Shown piece by piece: positions 26,095 to 34,633 of a stretch of DNA of 64,000 nt (position 1 is its first letter; each line of letters begins with the position of its first letter). The DNA comes from Hyphomicrobiales bacterium (GTDB lineage Bacteria; Pseudomonadota; Alphaproteobacteria; Rhizobiales; Beijerinckiaceae). The stretch spans positions 1-64,000 of the forward strand of contig JAIXTP010000021.1 of assembly GCA_027483895.1 (NCBI GenBank). The letters run 5' to 3'. The notes under the pieces are model-generated. The model did no database searches. It was given only the letters and a program-made list of their open reading frames with translations, and had not been told where the DNA came from. The position numbers and the translations under genes are program-made.

Positions 26095-27585
26095 TCAGCC
26101 CCGGGCCGTCCGGGCGACCGTTTCCCGCACCGTCGTGCGCGCGCCCTTCGCGAAGAGCGCCGCCAGAGCGGCCGTGACCGGACCCGTGAAGCGGGGATCG
26201 GCCGGCAGGTCCGTCCCGAACACGCTCTCGATGCGCATCAGCGCCGGCGCGAGCCTCTCCGCAGCGGGCCCCGCCTCCGCCGCGATGCGCCTCAACTCTT
26301 CGGCCAAAGGATCGCGGACGTCGATCGGCGCACCCGCCTCGTCGGTGCCGGAGACGTACCGCATCCACGCGGCCACCCCCAAGGCGATACGCTCGATCGG
26401 CGCGCCCGCCTTCAGCCGGTCGCGGGCGGTGCCGAGCAGGCGCTGCGGCAGCTTCTGGGTGCCGTCCATGGCGATCTGCCAGGTCCGATGCCGCAATTCG
26501 GGGTTCCGGAAACGCTCCAGAAGCGAGCGCTTGTAGGCGGCGAGGTCCGCGCCCGGAGGAACGGCGAGGGTCGGCGTGACCTCCTCGTTCATCAACCCCT
26601 CGACGAGCGCGCTGATGCCTTCGTCCGCCATGGCGTCCGCGACCGTCTCGCAGCCGGAGAGATGGCCGAGATAGGCCAGCGTCGAATGCGAGCCGTTGAG
26701 GAGCCGCAGCTTCATGTCCTCATAAGGCTCGACATGGTCCGTCATCTCGGCGCCCGCCGCCGCCCAATCGGGCCGGCCTTGCGGGAAACGGTCCTCGATC
26801 ACCCATTGGCTGAAGGGTTCGGTCATCACCGGCCAAGCGTCCGTCGTGCCGAGCGCCGCGGCGACGGCGCTGCGGTCCGCATCCGTCGTGGCGGGCACGA
26901 TCCGGTCGACCATGGTGCAGGGAAAGGCGACCGCGTCCTCGATCCGGCGGCCGAGCGCAGGGTCACGCAGGGCGGCGAAGCGGGTGACCACGTTGCGCAC
27001 GGTCTTGCCGTTCGACGGGAGATTGTCGCAGGTCAGCACCGTGAAGGGCGGCAGGCCCGCCGCGAAGCGCCGTTCGAGCGCCGCGACCAGAAAGCCCGGT
27101 GCCGAGCGCGGCACCAGCGGGTTGGCGAGATCATGGACGATATCGGGATGATCTTCCTTCAGCCGCCGCGTCGCGGGGTCATGGCAATAGCCCTTTTCCG
27201 TGACGGTCAGCGAGACGATGCGGATGTGGGGATGGGCCATGGCGCGGATCAGCGCTTCCGGATCCTCCGGGGCCACGAGGACCGACCCGATGGCGCCCAC
27301 GACCTGCATCGCGGTTCCGCCGGGTCCCTTCACCGCGACCGTGTAGAGGCCGTCCTGCGGGTTCAGCGCGTCGCGCGTATCCGGCGAGCGCAGGCTGGCG
27401 CCGAGAATGCCCCAGCGTAGATCGCCCGATGCGAGCGCATGCTCGGTATAGACCGCCTGATGCGCCCGATGGAACGCGCCGATCCCCAGATGCACGATGC
27501 CGGTGCGCACGGCCTTGCGGTCATAGGCCGGCTTCGTGACGCCCGCGGGAAGACGGGCGAGGGCCGCAGCGGAGAGGCGCGTCAT
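26095..27585 (-). CDS. uxuB: D-fructuronate reductase (mannitol dehydrogenase family)
   Basis: A 496-residue long-chain mannitol-dehydrogenase-family enzyme that reduces fructuronate to mannonate with NADH. The N-terminal Rossmann segment is IVHLGIGAFHRAHQAVYTE. The family signature appears as KLRLLNGSHSTLAYLG near residue 295, with the catalytic Lys and His. Fructuronate reductase rather than mannitol or altronate dehydrogenase is chosen because uxuA, the next step, precedes it with a four-base overlap. It is the last gene of the operon. Confidence 0.92.
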   Translation of the reverse strand: MTRLSAAALARLPAGVTKPAYDRKAVRTGIVHLGIGAFHRAHQAVYTEHALASGDLRWGILGASLRSPDTRDALNPQDGLYTVAVKGPGGTAMQVVGAIGSVLVAPEDPEALIRAMAHPHIRIVSLTVTEKGYCHDPATRRLKEDHPDIVHDLANPLVPRSAPGFLVAALERRFAAGLPPFTVLTCDNLPSNGKTVRNVVTRFAALRDPALGRRIEDAVAFPCTMVDRIVPATTDADRSAVAAALGTTDAWPVMTEPFSQWVIEDRFPQGRPDWAAAGAEMTDHVEPYEDMKLRLLNGSHSTLAYLGHLSGCETVADAMADEGISALVEGLMNEEVTPTLAVPPGADLAAYKRSLLERFRNPELRHRTWQIAMDGTQKLPQRLLGTARDRLKAGAPIERIALGVAAWMRYVSGTDEAGAPIDVRDPLAEELRRIAAEAGPAAERLAPALMRIESVFGTDLPADPRFTGPVTAALAALFAKGARTTVRETVARTARG

Positions 27586-28760
27586 GCGAGCGTCTCCAGC
27601 GTCCGGATCACGCCGCGCAGTTCCGCGAGACCCTTCAGCCGGCCGATGGCCGAGTAGCCGGGCGCGGCCTGCTTGCCGAGATCGTCGAGCATGCGGTGGC
27701 CGTGGTCCGGCCGGAAGGGCAGCTGCGAGCCCCGCCGGCGCTCTTCCTTCAGGAGCTTGCCGATCACCGCGACCATGTCGACATCGCCGTCGAGATGATC
27801 CGCTTCGTGGAAGGAGAGACCGTCGCCCTCCCGCTTCGTCGCGCGCAGATGGACGAAATGGATGCGCTCCGCGAATTCCTCGGCGATGGCGGGCAGATCG
27901 TTGTCCGCCCGCACGCCGAGCGAGCCGGTGCAGAAGCACATGCCGTTCGCGGCATTCGGCACGGCCTCGAAGAGCGCGCGGTAGTCGGCCGCGGTCGAGG
28001 CGATGCGCGGCAGGCCGAACAGCGAGCGCGGCGGATCGTCGGGGTGGAGCGTGAGCTTGACGCCCAGCGCGTCGGCGACCGGCGTGACGGCTTCGAGGAA
28101 TTCGATCAGGTGCCGCCGCAGCCGGGCCGCGTCGATTTCCGCATAGGCCTTCAGCCGCTCGCGGAAGGCGGGGATGGTGAGCGGATCCGTCGTCGAGCCC
28201 GGCAAGGCGCTCGCGATCACATGGATCAGATAGTCGATGTCGGCCTGCGTGAAGGTCTCGTAGACCGCCTCGGCCCGCGCCCGGGCGGCGGGATCGTAAT
28301 CGTGCTCCGCACCGGGACGTTCGAGGATGAACAGATCGAAGGCCGCGAAGCGGTCGGCATCGAAGCGCAGGCAGGTCGCACCGGTCGGCAGGACATGGTC
28401 GAGATCGGTCCGGGTCCAGTCCACCACGGGCATGAAATTGTAGCAGACCGTCCGGATATCGTTCGCCGCCACCGCTTCGAGCGAGGCGATCCAGCCCTCG
28501 ATGGACTGCTTCGCGCCCTTGCCGAGGCGCTTCACGTCGTCCGGCACCGGGATGCTCTCGACGATCGTCCAGCGCAGCTGCGAGCGGCCGGGCGGGGACG
28601 TCTCGATCAGGTTCTTGCGGTCGGCCACGCCCTGCTTCGTCCAGACCGTGCCGGGCTTGAGTTCATGCAGCGCATTGACGACCTCGGTCGCCCCGGCCTG
28701 ACGGATGTCGTCGAGGCTCACCACGTCATGCGGGCCGTACCAGCGCCAAGCCTGTCTCAT
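27582..28760 (-). CDS. uxuA: Mannonate dehydratase
   Basis: A 392-residue UxuA that dehydrates D-mannonate to 2-keto-3-deoxy-D-gluconate. It starts MRQAWRWYGPHDVVSLDDIRQ, very typical, and has KLTLHPDDPP with the metal-binding His and Asp and GMCFCTGSLGVRADND with the conserved Cys region. GAAGGA precedes the ATG. The 3' end overlaps uxuB by four bases. The operon's further step, phosphorylation and cleavage of ketodeoxygluconate, is not encoded nearby. Confidence 0.96.
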   Translation of the reverse strand: MRQAWRWYGPHDVVSLDDIRQAGATEVVNALHELKPGTVWTKQGVADRKNLIETSPPGRSQLRWTIVESIPVPDDVKRLGKGAKQSIEGWIASLEAVAANDIRTVCYNFMPVVDWTRTDLDHVLPTGATCLRFDADRFAAFDLFILERPGAEHDYDPAARARAEAVYETFTQADIDYLIHVIASALPGSTTDPLTIPAFRERLKAYAEIDAARLRRHLIEFLEAVTPVADALGVKLTLHPDDPPRSLFGLPRIASTAADYRALFEAVPNAANGMCFCTGSLGVRADNDLPAIAEEFAERIHFVHLRATKREGDGLSFHEADHLDGDVDMVAVIGKLLKEERRRGSQLPFRPDHGHRMLDDLGKQAAPGYSAIGRLKGLAELRGVIRTLETLA

Positions 28761-28790
28761 GCGTCTTCGTCCTTCTTTCGGGAATGCGGT

Positions 28791-29546
28791 TCAGCGCGCC
28801 AGCCAGCCGCCGTCGACGGGGATCACGGCGCCGTGCACGTAATCCGCCGCGCGCGAGGCGAGGAAGACGGCGGCACCGCCGATGTCGTCTGGCGTGCCCC
28901 AGCGCGCCGCCGGAATGCGGGCGAGGATCTGGGCGCTGCGGTCGGGATCGTTGCGGATCGCCGAGGTGTTGTTGGTCACGTGGTAGCCGGGAGCGATGCA
29001 GTTCACATTGATGCCCTTGGCCGCCCATTCGCAGGCCAGAAGTTTCGTAATGCCCGCGATGCCGTGCTTTGAAGCGGTATAGGCCGGGATGCGGATGCCG
29101 CCCTGGAAGGACAGAACCGAGCCGATATTCACGATCTTGCCGCCGCCCTCGCGGCTCGTGAAATGCCGCGCGACGGCCTGCGACAGGAAGAAGGCCGACT
29201 TGAGATTGACGTTCATCACGTCGTCCCAATCCTCTTCCGAATAGTCGAGCGCATCCGCGCGCCGGATGATGCCCGCATTGTTGACGAGGATGTCGACGTC
29301 TCCGAACCGCGCCAGCGTCTCGGACACGATCCGCGCGACGGGCTCGGTCGAAGCGAGATCGGCCATGATCGGCAGAAAGGTGCCGCCCGCGGCTTCGACC
29401 GCGGCCGCGGTCTCGTCCATCGGCGAGCGGCCGACGCCCGCCACCGCCGCGCCGGCCCGTGCGAGCGCGAGGCAGATCCCCTGCCCGAGGCCGGTATTCG
29501 CACCGGTGACGATCGCGACGCGGCCTTTGAGGTCGAAGGGGCTCAC
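28791..29546 (-). CDS. kduD: 2-deoxy-D-gluconate / 2-keto-3-deoxygluconate dehydrogenase (KduD)
   Basis: A 251-residue short-chain dehydrogenase. Cofactor motif TGANTGLGQGI (residues 14-24), NNAG at about 89, and a catalytic Ser-Tyr-Lys set with YTASKHG. It reduces 2,5-diketo-3-deoxygluconate to 2-keto-3-deoxygluconate in the breakdown of 4,5-unsaturated uronates. The KduD assignment rests on SDR similarity plus direct coupling to kduI (ATGA overlap). The unusual start MSPFDLKGRVAIVTG fits the family. Confidence 0.92.
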   Translation of the reverse strand: MSPFDLKGRVAIVTGANTGLGQGICLALARAGAAVAGVGRSPMDETAAAVEAAGGTFLPIMADLASTEPVARIVSETLARFGDVDILVNNAGIIRRADALDYSEEDWDDVMNVNLKSAFFLSQAVARHFTSREGGGKIVNIGSVLSFQGGIRIPAYTASKHGIAGITKLLACEWAAKGINVNCIAPGYHVTNNTSAIRNDPDRSAQILARIPAARWGTPDDIGGAAVFLASRAADYVHGAVIPVDGGWLAR

Positions 29547-30379
29547 CGCAGCTCTCCCATCGCGACGGCATCCATGTCCGTGAAGCTCTGATTGTCGCCC
29601 GCCATGGCCCAGACGAAGCCGTAATTCGCGGTTCCGACGCCGGAATGGATCGACCAGCCCGGCGACAACACCGCCTGATCGTTCGCCATCACCAGATGCT
29701 TGGTCTCGGTCGGCTCGCCCATCATGTGGAAGACGCGGGTTTCCGGCGCGAGGTCGAAATAGAGATAGACCTCGGAGCGGCGGTCATGCGTGTGCGTCGG
29801 CATCGTGTTCCAGACGCTGCTCGGGACGAGGAAGGTCACGCCCATCACCAGCTGGCAGGAGGGCACGCGTCCGGGGATGATCATCTGATGGAGCGTGCGG
29901 ACATTCGCCGTCTCGGGCGTGCCGAGCTGCAGCGTGTTCGCTTCGGCGATCGTGACTTTCTTCGTCTCGTGGCGCTGATGCGCCGGGCAGCTGACGAGAT
30001 AGAACTTCGCGGGATTTTTCGGATCGTCGCTTTCGAAGCGGACCTCCGCCGTGGCCATGCCGACATAGAGCATGTCGTGGCTCGCCAGCGCATGGGCGAC
30101 GCCGTCGCAGCGGACGCGGCCCGGACCGCCCGCATTGAACACGCCGAGTTCGCGGCGCGCGAGGAAGGTGTCCTGCCCGACGGGCTTCGAGGCTTCCAGC
30201 ACCAGCGGAGCCGCGAGCGGCATCGCCCCGCCGACGATAAGCCGGTCGATATGGCTGTAGGTGAGCGCGATCTCGCCCGGCACGAAGATCCGTTCGATCA
30301 GGAAATGCCGCCGCAGCTCTTCGGTCGAAAAGGTGCGGACGGCTTCGGGATGCGGAACCTGCCGGACTTCGATGCTCAT
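29543..30379 (-). CDS. kduI: 5-dehydro-4-deoxy-D-glucuronate isomerase
   Basis: A 278-residue cupin-fold isomerase acting on 5-keto-4-deoxyuronate from unsaturated uronates. Landmarks are HFLIERIFVPGEIALTYSHIDR near the N-terminus, YVGMATAEVRFES, and the metal site THTHDRRSEVYLYFDL with two His and a Glu, followed by SIHSGVGTANYGFVWAM. It indicates growth on products of polysaccharide lyases (pectin, glycosaminoglycans or similar) rather than free glucuronate alone. Coupled to kduD and 37 bases after the second permease gene. Confidence 0.96.
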   Translation of the reverse strand: MSIEVRQVPHPEAVRTFSTEELRRHFLIERIFVPGEIALTYSHIDRLIVGGAMPLAAPLVLEASKPVGQDTFLARRELGVFNAGGPGRVRCDGVAHALASHDMLYVGMATAEVRFESDDPKNPAKFYLVSCPAHQRHETKKVTIAEANTLQLGTPETANVRTLHQMIIPGRVPSCQLVMGVTFLVPSSVWNTMPTHTHDRRSEVYLYFDLAPETRVFHMMGEPTETKHLVMANDQAVLSPGWSIHSGVGTANYGFVWAMAGDNQSFTDMDAVAMGELR

Positions 30380-30416
30380 CGGGACCTCGCGGGCGGGAAA
30401 AGGAAAAGCGGCGGGC

Positions 30417-31298
30417 TCAGTGAGCCTGCCGCTTGGAGCGCGTGACCATCTGCGTCGGATTGACGAAGCGCAGCGCGATGACGAGCCAGACGAGCGTCGT
30501 GACCATGTAGACCACGGCCATGGCGTCGATGGACTGCACGGCCCGCACGCCCGCGGCGAAGACCGCGTAATAGAGCGCCACGACGAGCGTCTGGCTCTCC
30601 GGGCCCGCGGTCAGGAAGGTCAGCTCGAACATCGCGATGGTGCGCACGAGCACCAGCAGCAGCGCGGCGAGCACGCCCGGCAGGAGCAGCGGCAGCAGCA
30701 CCGTTACGAAGAGCCGCAGCGTGCCCGCGCCGAAGACCCGGGCCGCGGCTTCGATCCGGGGGTCGATCTGTTCGATGAACGGGATCATCACGAGGATCAC
30801 GAAGGGAACGGTGGGGACCAGATTGGCAAGGATCACGCCCCAGAGCGTTCCGCCGAGCCCCGTCTGGTACAGCACCGTCGCGAGCGGAATGCCGAAGGTC
30901 ATCGGCGGCACCAGAAGCGGCAGCAGGAAGAGCAGCATCAGGAGCTTCTTGCCGGGGAATTCGCGGCGGGCCAGCGCATAGGCTGCGGGTACGCCGAGCA
31001 GGCCGGAAAGCAGCACCACCGCCCCCACCGCCTGGAAGGTGACGATCAGCACGTCGGTCAGCTGGAACTCGGCCCAGGCCGAGGCATACCACTTCGTCGT
31101 CCAGCCCTGCGGCAGCCACGACCTCAGCCAACGCGTCGCGAAGGAACTCGTCACCACCGCGGCGATGATGCCGAAGAGATTGATCACGAAGAAGACGACG
31201 GTGGTCCAGACCGCGATCACCCACAGCCGCGCGCCGAGCGCGCGGAGCGAGGTGCCGGAGGCGGCGGGAGAGGCGTTGTCGAGAACGGCGGTGCTCAC
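30417..31298 (-). CDS. ABC transporter permease (PotC/ThiP-like), second subunit
   Basis: A 293-residue binding-protein-dependent permease with about six hydrophobic helices. The EAA loop is EAAARVFGAGTLRLFVTVLLPLLLPG, which contacts the ATPase. It belongs to the group that imports polyamines, ferric iron, thiamine or phosphonates. In this operon a uronate or short oligouronide is the likely cargo. It follows the first permease by four bases. Confidence 0.88.
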   Translation of the reverse strand: MSTAVLDNASPAASGTSLRALGARLWVIAVWTTVVFFVINLFGIIAAVVTSSFATRWLRSWLPQGWTTKWYASAWAEFQLTDVLIVTFQAVGAVVLLSGLLGVPAAYALARREFPGKKLLMLLFLLPLLVPPMTFGIPLATVLYQTGLGGTLWGVILANLVPTVPFVILVMIPFIEQIDPRIEAAARVFGAGTLRLFVTVLLPLLLPGVLAALLLVLVRTIAMFELTFLTAGPESQTLVVALYYAVFAAGVRAVQSIDAMAVVYMVTTLVWLVIALRFVNPTQMVTRSKRQAH

Positions 31299-31302
31299 GG
31301 GA

Positions 31303-32190
31303 TCAGCCTTTCGCGCCGGCGGCGGGGCCGCGATAGAAGAGATTGCGCATCGACAGGGCCGCGACGACGACCGCGAGCTGGACGAAGCCCATGATCATCG
31401 CGATGGCCGAGGCCATGGGCCGGTCATATTGCTCGAAGGCCGCCTGATAGGCGGCGATGGAGATCACGCGCGTGGGGCCCGCGGGCGCGCCGAGCAGCAC
31501 CGCCGAGGGCAGCACCGAATAGGCCTGCACGAAGCTGAGGCAGAAGGTGATGGCGAGGCCCGGCGCCAGCAGCGGCAGATAGATCGTCCGGAACCGCGCC
31601 GCGGCCCGCGCGCCGAGCGTCGCCGCCGCCTGTTCGAGCGCGGGGTCGATGCCCGTCACATAAGACAGCGTGAGCAGGAAGGTGAAGGGAAAGCCCGTGA
31701 TCACCAGCGAGATGAACACGCCCCAATAATTGTTCACGAGCTTGATCTGGCCGGGCTCGGCGATGCCGAACGTGACGAGCGTGCGGATGAACCAGCCCTG
31801 CGGGCCGAAATAGTTCAGCATCCCCTCGGCCACGAGCACGGTGCCGAGCGTGATCGGCAGGACGAGGATCGTGGTGAGGAGTCGCTGGTTCTTCATCAGC
31901 CGCACGCGGAAGGCGACGGGCACCGCGAAGAGCAGGTTCATCAGCGTGACCGGCAGCGCGAGCTTCAGCGTCGTCCCGATCGTCTCGTAGAGGAACGGAT
32001 CGGAGAAGAACTTCACGTAATTGCCGAAGAGCGAGCCGTCCTTCGGGCGGAAGGACAGCCACAGGCCGTAACCGAACGGGTAGATGAACAGCGCGATCAG
32101 GAAGAGCGCGGCGGGCAGTGCCAGCAGCGTCACCCCGTCGAGCCCCTTCGCGGCGAGCCGCGTCCGCAGCGGGATCGAAGCGTCGGCCAT
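31303..32190 (-). CDS. ABC transporter permease (PotB-like), first subunit
   Basis: A 295-residue permease with about six membrane spans; the first begins ALPAALFLIALFIYPFGYGLWLS. The EAA loop appears as EQAAATLGARAAARFRTIYLPLLAPG. It lies one base after the ATPase stop and just before the second permease, giving a heterodimeric pore. Substrate assignment rests on operon context only. Confidence 0.88.
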   Translation of the reverse strand: MADASIPLRTRLAAKGLDGVTLLALPAALFLIALFIYPFGYGLWLSFRPKDGSLFGNYVKFFSDPFLYETIGTTLKLALPVTLMNLLFAVPVAFRVRLMKNQRLLTTILVLPITLGTVLVAEGMLNYFGPQGWFIRTLVTFGIAEPGQIKLVNNYWGVFISLVITGFPFTFLLTLSYVTGIDPALEQAAATLGARAAARFRTIYLPLLAPGLAITFCLSFVQAYSVLPSAVLLGAPAGPTRVISIAAYQAAFEQYDRPMASAIAMIMGFVQLAVVVAALSMRNLFYRGPAAGAKG

Positions 32191-32191
32191 C

Positions 32192-33256
32192 TCACTCTCC
32201 CGGATAGACGAGGACGGCGGACGCCTCGGCGCCGAGGCGGATCGCCTCGCCCGGGTTCACGCGGCGGTCGGCGCGGAAGAACAGCTCCTCGCCGCCCGAA
32301 GCGCGCGCGGAGCCGAAGAAGTCGCGGCCGCGATATTCGATGGCTTCCACCACAGCATCGATGCCGTGCGCGTCGGCCGCCACCGGAACGAGATCGTCCG
32401 GCCGGATCGCGGCCACCGCGGTCTCTCCCGCAACGTCGTGACGCATGGTGCCGTCGAGCGTCGTGCCGCCCACAGCAAGGCTCACCCGGTCGCCGTCGCG
32501 CGACGTGACGCGGCCCGTGATGCGGTTCCGGAAGCCCATGAATTCGGCGACGTCGAGATGTTCTGGACGGGCATAGAGATCCTCGGGCGTGCCGACCTGC
32601 CGGATCATGCCGTCGCGCAGCACCACGATGCGGTCGGCGAGCGAGAGCGCCTCGTCCTGATCATGCGTGACGTAGATCGTGATGCAGCCGAGGCTCTGGT
32701 GGATGCGCCGGATCTCCTGCCGCATTTCGAGGCGCAGCTTGGCGTCGAGATTGGAGAGCGGCTCGTCCATCAGCACCAGCGGCGGGTCCACCGCGATGGC
32801 GCGAGCGATGGCGACACGTTGCTGCTGGCCGCCGGAGAGCTGGCCGGGGAGCTTGTGGGCCTGCGTTTCGAGGCGGACGGTGCGGATCGCCTGTTCCACG
32901 CGGGGCTCGGCCTCCGCCTTCGGCACGCCGCGCATCTTCAGGCCGAAGCCGATATTGGCGCGCACCGTCATGTGCGGGAACAAAGCGTAATTCTGGAACA
33001 CCATGCCGAAGCCGCGGTCTTCGGTCGGCAGCGTGTCGATGCGGCGATCGTCGAGATAGATCGAGCCGCGGGTCGTCGGCAGCAGGCCGGCGATGCAGTT
33101 GAGCGCGGTGGACTTGCCGCAGCCGGAGGGCCCGAGCAGCGCGATGAATTCGCCGCGGCGGACCTCGAGGGTCAGATCCTTGAGCGCGTTCATCGTTCCG
33201 AAGTCGCGGCCGACGCCGTCGAGTCGGAGGGTCTTGAAGGACGATAGCGAGGCCAT
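32192..33256 (-). CDS. ABC transporter ATP-binding protein (PotA/MalK-like)
   Basis: A 354-residue ATPase. Walker A is GPSGCGKST, the Q-loop MVFQNYALFPH, signature LSGGQQQRVAIARA, Walker B LVLMDEP, with the H-loop in YVTHDQDEAL. The C-terminal about 120 residues form a TOBE domain as in PotA and MalK (IRPDDLVPV). It energises the importer formed with the two downstream permeases. A strong hairpin separates it from the binding-protein gene upstream. Confidence 0.92.
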   Translation of the reverse strand: MASLSSFKTLRLDGVGRDFGTMNALKDLTLEVRRGEFIALLGPSGCGKSTALNCIAGLLPTTRGSIYLDDRRIDTLPTEDRGFGMVFQNYALFPHMTVRANIGFGLKMRGVPKAEAEPRVEQAIRTVRLETQAHKLPGQLSGGQQQRVAIARAIAVDPPLVLMDEPLSNLDAKLRLEMRQEIRRIHQSLGCITIYVTHDQDEALSLADRIVVLRDGMIRQVGTPEDLYARPEHLDVAEFMGFRNRITGRVTSRDGDRVSLAVGGTTLDGTMRHDVAGETAVAAIRPDDLVPVAADAHGIDAVVEAIEYRGRDFFGSARASGGEELFFRADRRVNPGEAIRLGAEASAVLVYPGE

Positions 33257-33341
33257 GTGTCAGCTCGGGTCGGAAGGGGCGTCCCGCATCGCGATGCGGG
33301 ATCGGGATCGCGACGGACGCGACGGCGGAAAAGGCGGGAGC

Positions 33342-33370
33342 GTGCGGCGGCCGGTGCACGGCCGCCGCAC
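33342..33370 (-). other. Strong intercistronic hairpin between binding-protein and ATPase genes
   Basis: A perfect 12-bp GC-rich stem GTGCGGCGGCCG/CGGCCGCCGCAC with a five-base loop, 14 bases downstream of the binding-protein stop. There is no T run after it, so it looks like an mRNA-stabilising or attenuating hairpin rather than a terminator, as often found after binding-protein genes to raise their expression over the transporter subunits. Confidence 0.7.
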
Positions 33371-33383
33371 CGGGCCGGAGCCC

Positions 33384-34568
33384 TTATTTCTTCTTCTTGG
33401 AGCCGACCATTTCGTCCCACATGCGGAACGCGACGACCATCGGCTCGGGATCGAGCGGAAGCTCCTTCGGGTGGTCGGCGATGAGCTTCTCGTATTCGGG
33501 GCGGCCGAATTCCTTGATCGCGGCCTGGCTCTCGGCCGGCGCCATCGTCAGCGGAACGTCCTTCACCGCCGGGCCCGGATAGAAATAGCCCTCGTCATAG
33601 GTGAAGGCCTGCGCCTCCTTCGTCAGCATGAAGTTCATCATGTCGACGAGGACGGCCATCTTCTCGTTCGAGAGGCCCTTCGGCACGACCATGTAGTGGG
33701 CGTCCACGACCCAGCGGAAATTCTTCAGCGTCTGGATCTTCGCTTCCTTCGGCACGACGCCGAGGACGCGCGGATTGATGTCCCAACCGGTGGTCGAAAC
33801 GATGATGTCGCGGGTGCCTTCGCCCAGCTCCTTCATCGTGGCGCCGGTGCCGGTCGGATAGTACTCGATGTACTGGCCGAGCTCCTGCAGATAGGCCCAG
33901 GTCTTCTCCCAGCCCTTCACCGGATCCTTCGGGTCCTTGTCGCCGAGAATGTAGGGCAGGCCCATCATGAAGGTGCGGCCCGGGCCGGAATTGGCCGGGC
34001 GGGCATAGAGGAACTTGTTCGGATTGGCCTTGGCCCAGGCGAGCAGTTCCTCGGCCGAGGTCGGCGGGGTCTTCACCTTGTCGGGCATGTATTCGAGCAG
34101 CGGGCCCGACGGATAATAGGAGACGATGACGCCCTGGCCCTTGGCGAGGCCCTGCATGCGGGCGGCGGGCTCGAGGAGGGTGTCGTCGAGCTTCGGCAGC
34201 TGCGCGCCGAACTGGCCGACCACGTCGACCCAGAGCTTCTGGTCGATGCCGGCGGCCAGCGCGTCGGTACCGGTGAGGACGAGATCGATGTCGACGCGGT
34301 TGGCGTCCTGCTGGGCCTTGATCTTGCCCGGCAGTTCGGGGGCCGGCGCCTTGGTGAAGGTGAAGCGCGAGACGAGGTTCGGCTTCGCCTTGCGATAGGC
34401 CTCGAAGGCCTTCTGGGTCAGCGCGAGATTGCCCGCGACGTCCACGACGTTGATCGCCACGGCCTCCTTGGGCAGAGCGAGCTGCGCGAAGGCGCCCGTC
34501 GAGCCCATGGCGGCGAAGCCGGCGGCCGCGCCCATGAAGCCGCGGCGCGAGAGTTCCAGTTTCGACAT
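33384..34568 (-). CDS. ABC transporter substrate-binding protein with Tat-type signal
   Basis: A 394-residue periplasmic binding protein of the PotD/iron/polyamine-like class. The N-terminus SRRGFMGAAAGFAAMGSTGAFA is a twin-arginine signal. The mature protein has VDIDLVLTGTDALAAG and GPGRTFMMGLPYILG stretches. It ends in four lysines. The start at 34568 follows GGGAGGA. Position between uxaC and the transporter ATPase suggests that it binds a uronate or unsaturated oligouronide, unusual for this class. Tat export implies that it folds before export. Confidence 0.88.
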   Translation of the reverse strand: MSKLELSRRGFMGAAAGFAAMGSTGAFAQLALPKEAVAINVVDVAGNLALTQKAFEAYRKAKPNLVSRFTFTKAPAPELPGKIKAQQDANRVDIDLVLTGTDALAAGIDQKLWVDVVGQFGAQLPKLDDTLLEPAARMQGLAKGQGVIVSYYPSGPLLEYMPDKVKTPPTSAEELLAWAKANPNKFLYARPANSGPGRTFMMGLPYILGDKDPKDPVKGWEKTWAYLQELGQYIEYYPTGTGATMKELGEGTRDIIVSTTGWDINPRVLGVVPKEAKIQTLKNFRWVVDAHYMVVPKGLSNEKMAVLVDMMNFMLTKEAQAFTYDEGYFYPGPAVKDVPLTMAPAESQAAIKEFGRPEYEKLIADHPKELPLDPEPMVVAFRMWDEMVGSKKKK

Positions 34569-34586
34569 GTTCAGTCCTCCCTGCAT

Positions 34587-34603
34587 GACCGGCCTCGCCG
34601 GTC
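34587..34603 (-). other. Hairpin in the leader of the binding-protein gene
   Basis: A 7-bp stem GACCGGC/GCCGGTC with loop CTC, 18 bases before the binding-protein start. Together with 33342-33370 it brackets the binding-protein cistron with hairpins. Confidence 0.45.
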
Positions 34604-34633
34604 GTTCGTGTCCGAAACGGCTGACCCGTTCCG

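Noticed and set aside
27586-27939. N-terminal extension of fructuronate reductase
   Set aside because: The extra residues are a shifted reading of uxuA; the true start at 27585 overlaps the uxuA stop by four bases.
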